This document shows positions 58,809-64,000 of a stretch of DNA of 64,000 bases, piece by piece. The stretch lies in contig NZ_BRXS01000005.1 of the NCBI RefSeq assembly GCF_030159095.1, positions 558,001 through 622,000 of the forward strand, in the 5' to 3' direction. Source of the DNA: Roseisolibacter agri (lineage in GTDB: Bacteria; Gemmatimonadota; Gemmatimonadetes; Gemmatimonadales; Gemmatimonadaceae). The number at the start of each line of letters is the position of its first letter. Within the stretch, counting starts at the first letter, position 1. The translations under genes and the position numbers were made by a program. The notes beneath the pieces were generated by a model. The model was not told where the DNA came from, ran no database searches, and was given only the letters and a program-made list of their open reading frames with translations.

Positions 58809-60116
58809 TCACCGACTGACCGTCTGCGTACCGGCGGGCGCCCGATAGACCACGCCGTTCTTCATCACGAACGACACGCGCTCCATCACGCGGACGTCCT
58901 GCAGCGGATCGCCAGGCACCGCCACGACGTCGGCCAGCTTCCCGGCCGCGAGCGCGCCGAGGTCGCGGCGGCCCAGCAGGTCGGCGGCGCCGGAGGTGGC
59001 GGCGCGCAGCGCGTCCGCCGGCGTCATGCCGAACTTCACCATCGTCCCGAACTCGCGGCCGTTGGTGCCGTGCGGGATGACGGCGGCGTCGGTGCCGAAG
59101 GCGATCTTCACGCCGGCGCGCACCGCGCGCTCGAAGCTCGTGCGCATGTTCGGCAGCACCGACTCGGCCTTCGCGCGGATGGGCGCGGGCAGCTTGTCGA
59201 GCGCGATAGCCTCGCTCAGGTGCAGCGTCGGCACGAGGTACGTGCCGCGCTCCTTCATCATGCGCACCGCCTCGTCGTCGAGGATCGAGCCGTGCTCGAT
59301 GGACGCGACCCCGGCGCGGATGGCGGCCTTGATCCCCTCGGTGCCGTGCGCGTGCGCGGCGACCTTGAGCCCGTGCCGCCCCGCCTCCTCGACGATCGCG
59401 CGCATCTCGGCCTCGGTGAGCTGCTGCGCGCCCACCGACTCCTCGAACGACAGCACGCCGGCCGTCGCGCAGATCTTGATGACCTTCGCGCCGTGCTTGA
59501 TCTGGTAGCGCGTCGCGCGCAGCGCGGCGTCCGGCCCGTCGGCGACGCCGTCCTCGGGGCCCTGCTCGAGGATGCCGGGCGCGTAGCCCGTGACGTCGCA
59601 ATGGCCGCCGGTGATGCCGATCGAGTGGCCCGCGGCGATGATGCGCGGCCCCGGGATGATGCCGAGCGAGGTCGCGCGGTCGAGCGCGACGTTCGTGAAG
59701 TCGCCCGCGCCGACGTCGCGCACCGTCGTGAAGCCCGCCATCAGCGTCTTCTGCGCGTTGGCGGCGCCGAACAGCGCCTCCATCGCCGGCAGGTCCTTCA
59801 CCGCGCGGTCGAAGTTGCCGTCGATCTCGCCGGTGAGGTGCACGTGCGCGTCGATCAGCCCGGGCAGCAGGGTCGCGTCGCCGAGGTCGATCACGCGCGC
59901 GTCCGCGGGCACGGTCACGCGGTCCGCCGCGCCGGCGGCGACGATGCGGTCGCCGCGCACGACGACGACGCCGTTGCGCACGAGCGTCGATCCGGTGCCG
60001 TCGAACAGCCGCGCGGCGCGGAGCACGGTCGCAGCGGGGGCCGGCGCGGCCGGCGTCTGGGCGGCGAGTGGCGCCGCGGCGAGGAGGAGCGTGGCGGCGA
60101 GCGGACGGCGGAGCAT
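58809..60116 (-). CDS. Secreted metal-dependent amidohydrolase (imidazolonepropionase/Xaa-Pro dipeptidase-like)
   Basis: This 435-residue TIM-barrel amidohydrolase has an N-terminal signal peptide (LLLAAAPLAAQTPAAP). The two metal His lie in LLPGLIDAHVHLTGE. A Lys in the metal bridge (RYQIKHGAKVIKICATAGVL), a His in KVAAHAHGTEG, another in ASIEHGSILDD and the catalytic Asp in KIAFGTDAAVIPHGTNG complete the site. ITGGHCDVTGYAPG is also typical. Related secreted enzymes hydrolyse Xaa-Pro dipeptides or organophosphates; the substrate here is inferred only by similarity. It follows the CPBP gene by 52 bp and probably belongs to the M28-CPBP transcript. Confidence 0.9.
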   Translation of the reverse strand: MLRRPLAATLLLAAAPLAAQTPAAPAPAATVLRAARLFDGTGSTLVRNGVVVVRGDRIVAAGAADRVTVPADARVIDLGDATLLPGLIDAHVHLTGEIDGNFDRAVKDLPAMEALFGAANAQKTLMAGFTTVRDVGAGDFTNVALDRATSLGIIPGPRIIAAGHSIGITGGHCDVTGYAPGILEQGPEDGVADGPDAALRATRYQIKHGAKVIKICATAGVLSFEESVGAQQLTEAEMRAIVEEAGRHGLKVAAHAHGTEGIKAAIRAGVASIEHGSILDDEAVRMMKERGTYLVPTLHLSEAIALDKLPAPIRAKAESVLPNMRTSFERAVRAGVKIAFGTDAAVIPHGTNGREFGTMVKFGMTPADALRAATSGAADLLGRRDLGALAAGKLADVVAVPGDPLQDVRVMERVSFVMKNGVVYRAPAGTQTVSR

Positions 60117-60168
60117 GGCGGGCGGCGGCACGAGTGGGCGCGCGGCGCCCGCCGTGCGCGGGCGCCCG

Positions 60169-61125
60169 TCAGCCGGGAAGATGCCGGCGCGTGCGACCCG
60201 CGTCGAGGGCGCGGCGGGCGCGCACGCGCGCGGCGGCGTCGCCCATCCCGCGCACGGCCCAGGCGAGCGTCAGCGACGCGAGCGCGAGCGCCACCAGCGC
60301 CGGGAAGAAGACCGCGTCGGTGTGGGCCCAGCGGTCGAGCGTGTGCTCGTCGATCTGTGGCAGCGCGCCGCTCAGCATCACCAGCGAGCCGTTGTACGCG
60401 CCGTGCAGCACGACGCTCGGCCAGATCGAGCGGGTGCGCCACGCGAGGTAGCCCGAGGCCACGCCGAACGCGATGCGCAGCGGGAGGCCGAACAGGTCGC
60501 CGTGCACGACGCCGAACGTCGCCGCGGTGAGGGCGATCGCCGTCCACGCCGCCGTGCGCCGCTCGAGCGAGCGCTGCATCCAGCCGCGGAAGACGAACTC
60601 CTCCAGCAGCGGCGCGATCACCGCGACCATCACGAACACCGCCGCGGGGCCGAGCGGCTGGTCGAGGTAGGCGTCGAGGAAGGTCGTCTTGTCGGGCGGG
60701 ATGCGAATGAAGCGCGGCAGCACGACGAGCGCCGCCATCACGACGGCGACCATCGCCGCGGCGGCGGGCACGATCCAGCGCGCGGCCTCGGGCGCGACGG
60801 GCCGGATGCGGAAGGTCGCGAGGCGGCGCCGGTCGGCGCGTGCCGCGCGGCGCGCCACGAACCACCACACGAAGCCCGCCGCGATCGCCCCGTTCAGCAG
60901 GACGCCGACGGCCGGCGGGATGTGGAGCTGCGGGATGAGGAAGACGACCTGCGCGCACGCCCAGAACAGCAGCGCGCCGATGCGGCGCAGCCAGAGCGAC
61001 GCGCCATCCGGACGCCGGCGCGTGGCACCGGTGAGCGGGGCGCCCGCCGCCGGCACGTCGGGGAGCAGCGCGGCGTCCAGGAGCCCGCCCGCGCGCGTGT
61101 CGTCGCTCGGCCGCGGCGCCGTCAC
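60169..61125 (-). CDS. CPBP-family intramembrane metalloprotease
   Basis: This 318-residue membrane protein has about seven or eight helices and the CPBP/CAAX-protease-like motifs: EExxxR (LLEEFVFRGWMQRSLE), F-x3-H (ATFGVVHGDLFG) and H-x3-N (VVLHGAYNGSLVM). These residues are the glutamyl metalloprotease site. Bacterial CPBP proteins cleave membrane proteins or modify bacteriocin immunity; the specific role is unknown. The start is GTG 61125, which overlaps the M28 stop as GTGA; the frame is open far upstream without a plausible protein. Confidence 0.88.
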   Translation of the reverse strand: MTAPRPSDDTRAGGLLDAALLPDVPAAGAPLTGATRRRPDGASLWLRRIGALLFWACAQVVFLIPQLHIPPAVGVLLNGAIAAGFVWWFVARRAARADRRRLATFRIRPVAPEAARWIVPAAAAMVAVVMAALVVLPRFIRIPPDKTTFLDAYLDQPLGPAAVFVMVAVIAPLLEEFVFRGWMQRSLERRTAAWTAIALTAATFGVVHGDLFGLPLRIAFGVASGYLAWRTRSIWPSVVLHGAYNGSLVMLSGALPQIDEHTLDRWAHTDAVFFPALVALALASLTLAWAVRGMGDAAARVRARRALDAGRTRRHLPG

Positions 61126-62582
61126 TGGCCGCGCTGGCCGAGCGTGACGCTGGCGGTCACGCGCTCCGGCGGGGCGCCGGGCGTGGTGGCGCGCAGCACG
61201 ACGACGCGCACGACGTCGCCCGGCTTGTGGGCGTACAGCGCGTCCGTGTAGGTGTAGAGGTCCGTGATGGGCATGCTGTCCATCTCGACCACCACGTCGC
61301 CGGACTTGAGCCCCGCCTTGTCCGCCGGGCTGCCGGGCGTGATCCCCTGCAGGCGCAGCCCCTGCACGCCGTCGCTCGACATGTCGGGGATCGAGCCCAG
61401 GTACGGGCGCGGGCCCTGGCTGCTCTGCGGGCCGGCCATGCGCTGCGTCGTGGGCGCGCGCTGGAAGGTGAGGCGCGCGGGCCGGTCGGCGAGGTTGCGG
61501 GCGATCGCGTCCGCGAGGTCCACGACGCGCGCGGTGCCCGGCACGTTGATGCGCGCGGCGTCGTCCGTGGCGGCGTGGTAGTCCGCGTGCTGGTCGGTGA
61601 AGAAGTGCAGCACCGGGACGTTCTTCGTATAGAAGGAGCTGTGGTCCGACGGCCCGAAGCCGTCGCCGATCCCCTTCACCTGCAGCCGCGGCCCCGCGGC
61701 GTTGGCGGAGTCGAGCAGCGCGGGCAGCTCGGTCGCGGTGGCGGTGCCGTACACCAGCAGCCTGTCGTTCGTGAGCCGGCCGACCATGTCGAAGTTCAGC
61801 ATCGCGGCGATGCTGTCGACGGGCACGGGCGAGTGCTCGACGAACCACTGCGAGCCGAGGAGCCCGAGCTCCTCGCCGCTGAAGGCGACGACCAGGACGG
61901 TGCGCCGTCCCGGCTTCGCGGCGAAGCGGCGCGCGAGCTCCATCACCGCGGCGGTGCCGGACGCGTTGTCGTCGGCGCCGTTGCGGATCGCGTCCTCCGC
62001 CTTCGGGTCGGTGGAGAACATCTTCTCGCGCCCGAGGTGGTCGTAGTGCGCGCCGAGCACGACGACCTGGCCGCGCAGCGCGGGGTCGGTGCCGGGGATC
62101 GTGGCGACGACGTTCTGGGTCGCCAGCCCGCCGGCGCGTCCCGCGTGCGCGAGCGCCGCCGGCCGCGCCTCGAAGCGCTGCAGGTACGACGCGCACGCCG
62201 GCGCCACGCCGGACGCGACCTCGCCCGCGCTCTCGGCCTGCACGCGGCCGTCGACGGCGAGGCGCGCGGGCACGGGCCGCGCGCCGTCGATGCGGAGCGT
62301 GACGCGCTGGCCGGCGCACGCCTCGCTCTCGACGACGCGCGTCAGCTTGAGCGCGGCGAAACGGCGCGCGATGTACGCGGCCGCGGAGTCGTTGCCGGGG
62401 GAGCCGGTGAACCGCCCCTCGAGCCGGTCCGACGCCAGGTAGGCGATGTCGCGGCGCAGCCGCTCCTGGGCCGCCGAGGCGGACACGGGCCGCGCCTGCG
62501 CCGCCAGCGCCGTGGGGAGGGCCGCGAGCGGCGCGGCGAGCAGCACGGCGAGGGCGAGCGGGCGGGCAGCGACGGGCGACAT
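61122..62582 (-). CDS. Secreted M28-family aminopeptidase with C-terminal PDZ domain
   Basis: This 486-residue exported zinc peptidase has a signal peptide (LALAVLLAAPLAALPTALAAQ). In the M28 domain the metal ligands are visible: VVLGAHYDHLGREK (His), NGADDNASGTAAV (Asp), VVAFSGEELGLLGS (catalytic Glu and metal Glu), AMLNFDMVGRL (Asp) and FTDQHADYHAATDD (final His). A PA-like insert lies between the signal and core. A PDZ domain follows at about 395-480 (GLRLQGITPGSPADKAGLKS, GDVVVEMDSMPITDLYTYTD). It would release N-terminal residues from extracellular peptides. It is first in a unit with the CPBP protease. Confidence 0.93.
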   Translation of the reverse strand: MSPVAARPLALAVLLAAPLAALPTALAAQARPVSASAAQERLRRDIAYLASDRLEGRFTGSPGNDSAAAYIARRFAALKLTRVVESEACAGQRVTLRIDGARPVPARLAVDGRVQAESAGEVASGVAPACASYLQRFEARPAALAHAGRAGGLATQNVVATIPGTDPALRGQVVVLGAHYDHLGREKMFSTDPKAEDAIRNGADDNASGTAAVMELARRFAAKPGRRTVLVVAFSGEELGLLGSQWFVEHSPVPVDSIAAMLNFDMVGRLTNDRLLVYGTATATELPALLDSANAAGPRLQVKGIGDGFGPSDHSSFYTKNVPVLHFFTDQHADYHAATDDAARINVPGTARVVDLADAIARNLADRPARLTFQRAPTTQRMAGPQSSQGPRPYLGSIPDMSSDGVQGLRLQGITPGSPADKAGLKSGDVVVEMDSMPITDLYTYTDALYAHKPGDVVRVVVLRATTPGAPPERVTASVTLGQRGQ

Positions 62583-62761
62583 GGCGGGGCGGGACGGGGC
62601 GGCACGGGGTGCGGGAGTCGGCGCCGCGAGCCGGGCCGCCGGCCGCCGCGCGCTCGAATGTTAACGCCGGGCCGGCGCGCGGCTCCGGTCCGCGGGGCAG
62701 GGCGCGGCAAGTGTGACGGATCGTGCTAAAGTCGTCATGAAAGCGGCCGACACTGGAGAGC

Positions 62762-64000
62762 ATGCGAAAGCAGGACGCCACCGACCACCTGACCCGGCTC
62801 GTCCGGCAGCTGCGCACCCCCGGCAGCCGGCCCGACGACGTGCGCGCGACGCTGCGGCGCCTGGCGGCGGCGGCGCGCGAGGGCACGGTGCTCTGGCAGC
62901 GGGAGGGCGATCGCCTCCTCATCGACGGCATGGCGGCCCGCGATGGCGCGGACCCGCTGCGCGAGCGGATGGAGGCCCACGGGATCCGGCGGCTGGAGGT
63001 GCGCCAGCACGCGACCGCGGTCGAGCTGCTGCAGTGCGCGCGCCTGCTGGCCGAGGCGCCCGCGCCCGACGAGGCCGCGTTCGAGCGGCGCGTCGGGTCG
63101 CTGCGGCTCTGGCGCGTGACGATCTCGCGCGTCGCGGAGGCCGAGGCGGAGGGCTCGGGCCTGGCCGTGCCCGCCGCGCAGCAGGCGCCGATCACCCGGC
63201 AGCTCTTCCGCCTGCGCGGCGCGGTGACGCCGGTGGCGGTGCACGAGGCCCACCAGGCGCTCGAGGTGCTGAAGTCGCTCGCCGACGCCCACGAGGCGGC
63301 GGGCGAGGCGCTCCCGCTCACGGCGGTGCTGGTGGGGCTGGTGCGCGCGGAGCGCGAGGCCGAGGCCGACGTCGTGCGCGCGAGCATCGGGCGCGTGATC
63401 GACGCGCTCTCGACGCCGGCGGTGCTGCGACTGGTGACGCGCCTGCTGCCGACGACCGTCGGCGACCCGGCCACGTACCGCGCGCACCTGGAGGCGATCG
63501 ACCGCTGCGGCCCGACGGGCGGCGCGACGCTGATCGCGTTCCTGATGGCGGCCGACGCGATGGAGGAGCGGCGCGTCTACTTCGACGCGATCGTGCAGCT
63601 CCGCGCGGGGATCCCGATCCTGATCGGCGCGCTCGGGCACTCGCAGTGGTACATCGTGCGCAACGCGGCCTGCCTGCTGGGCGAGATGGAGGCCGAGCGC
63701 GCCGACGCGGCGCTGGCGCGGCTGCTCGACCATCCGGACGAGCGCGTGCGCGAGGCGGCGACGGGCGCGCTGGCGAAGCTCGACACGCGCACCGCGCGCC
63801 TCGCGCTGCAGCAGATGCTGCACGACCGCTCGCCGCGCGTGCGGCTGCACGCGGTGGAGGCGTTCGCCCGCAATCGCGACGCGCGCGTCGCCACGCCGCT
63901 CTCGCTCGCGCTGGACGCCGAGGAGGACGACGACGTGCAGCTCGGCCTCCTGGCGGGGCTGGGGCGACTCGGCACGCCCGACGCGGTGGAGAAGCTGGTG
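62762..64000 (+). CDS. HEAT-repeat protein, 3' end outside the window
   Basis: This frame stays open from ATG 62762 to the right edge: 413 codons with no stop, behind GGAG at 62755-62758. The N-terminal half (1-250) is helical, charged and has no recognised domain. From about residue 270 two-helix HEAT-like repeats appear: LIGALGHSQWYIVRNAACLL, then LLDHPDERVREAATGALAKL, then MLHDRSPRVRLHAVEAFARN and then LALDAEEDDDVQLGLLAGLG. Such repeats make binding scaffolds. No membrane segment or signal peptide is visible. The rest of the gene and its partners are outside the window. Confidence 0.8.
   Translation, partial: MRKQDATDHLTRLVRQLRTPGSRPDDVRATLRRLAAAAREGTVLWQREGDRLLIDGMAARDGADPLRERMEAHGIRRLEVRQHATAVELLQCARLLAEAPAPDEAAFERRVGSLRLWRVTISRVAEAEAEGSGLAVPAAQQAPITRQLFRLRGAVTPVAVHEAHQALEVLKSLADAHEAAGEALPLTAVLVGLVRAEREAEADVVRASIGRVIDALSTPAVLRLVTRLLPTTVGDPATYRAHLEAIDRCGPTGGATLIAFLMAADAMEERRVYFDAIVQLRAGIPILIGALGHSQWYIVRNAACLLGEMEAERADAALARLLDHPDERVREAATGALAKLDTRTARLALQQMLHDRSPRVRLHAVEAFARNRDARVATPLSLALDAEEDDDVQLGLLAGLGRLGTPDAVEKLV

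Noticed and set aside
1-64000. Prophage, integrative element or insertion sequence
   Set aside because: No integrase, transposase, phage structural gene or flanking direct repeats were seen, and base composition is uniform.

Overview
This 64-kb window is very GC-rich bacterial chromosome with no rRNA, tRNA, CRISPR array, insertion sequence or prophage that I can see. A SusC/SusD pair and several TonB-dependent receptors, combined with the extreme GC content, many secreted proteins whose signal peptides end in AQ, FecI/FecR-type signalling and a caa3-type oxidase, point to a Gemmatimonadota-like bacterium (Gemmatirosa/Gemmatimonas type). That placement is inferred from gene content and base composition; no 16S gene is present.

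Layout. 1-4020 (minus): start of a secreted PDZ protein, an EEP-family phosphoesterase and leuS. 4510-8143 (minus): a tightly coupled set of a small secreted protein, an Ig-like/LVIVD propeller protein and a YVTN propeller protein. 8229-12116 (minus): M23 peptidase lipoprotein, lone Rieske oxygenase, amino-acid permease. 12260-14125 (plus): a cyclic-nucleotide-domain/aspartase fusion. 14359-17585 (minus): a substrate-binding lipoprotein coupled to a chemoreceptor. 18037-23559 (plus): caa3 cytochrome oxidase coxB-A-C-IV and ctaG, then rfbB. 24832-27768 (minus): M14 carboxypeptidase. 27978-30824 (plus): small membrane protein and a TonB receptor behind an operator-like dyad. 31195-35777 (minus): kup, an ECF sigma/anti-sigma/LTxxQ cluster and an HD hydrolase. 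36213-40929 (plus): SusC/SusD. 41020-46486 (minus): small secreted protein, then a tetR-tolC-hlyD-emrB tripartite efflux operon with visible TetR operators. 46710-51548 (minus): six-gene run polX-nth-GT2-GT2-cyclophilin-57-aa membrane protein. 51995-53246 (minus): alpha/beta hydrolase, small lipoprotein. 53430-57778 (plus): FecI-FecR-TonB receptor signalling locus. 57806-62582 (minus): HDAC-like deacetylase, amidohydrolase, CPBP protease, M28 peptidase. 62762-end (plus): start of a HEAT-repeat protein.

The genes are mostly cell-envelope and nutrient-acquisition functions (outer-membrane receptors, secreted peptidases, efflux), plus respiration and housekeeping (leuS, nth, polX). Translational coupling by ATGA, GTGA or TGATG overlaps recurs (5679/5682, 16305/16308, 34398, 44451/44454, 45824/45827, 55103/55106, 61122/61125), which helps define operons and start codons.

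The most unusual signal is non-coding. Eight large intergenic palindromic elements fall into two related families. Family 1 (4114, 4373, 51631, 51794) has four copies in two inverted pairs. Two asymmetric motifs (GCCGAGCGAC and GAGCCGGC) and a GGAGAC/GGCTCC apex stay constant, while the paired stems between them differ completely in sequence yet still pair, which is a covariation signature. Family 2 (14165, 24657, 30830, 31041) has GGCTCC/GGAGCC apices and a common tail GATCCGCAGCCCGCAG. Its copies fill three of the five convergent gene junctions, and a perfect 64-bp palindrome fills a fourth.
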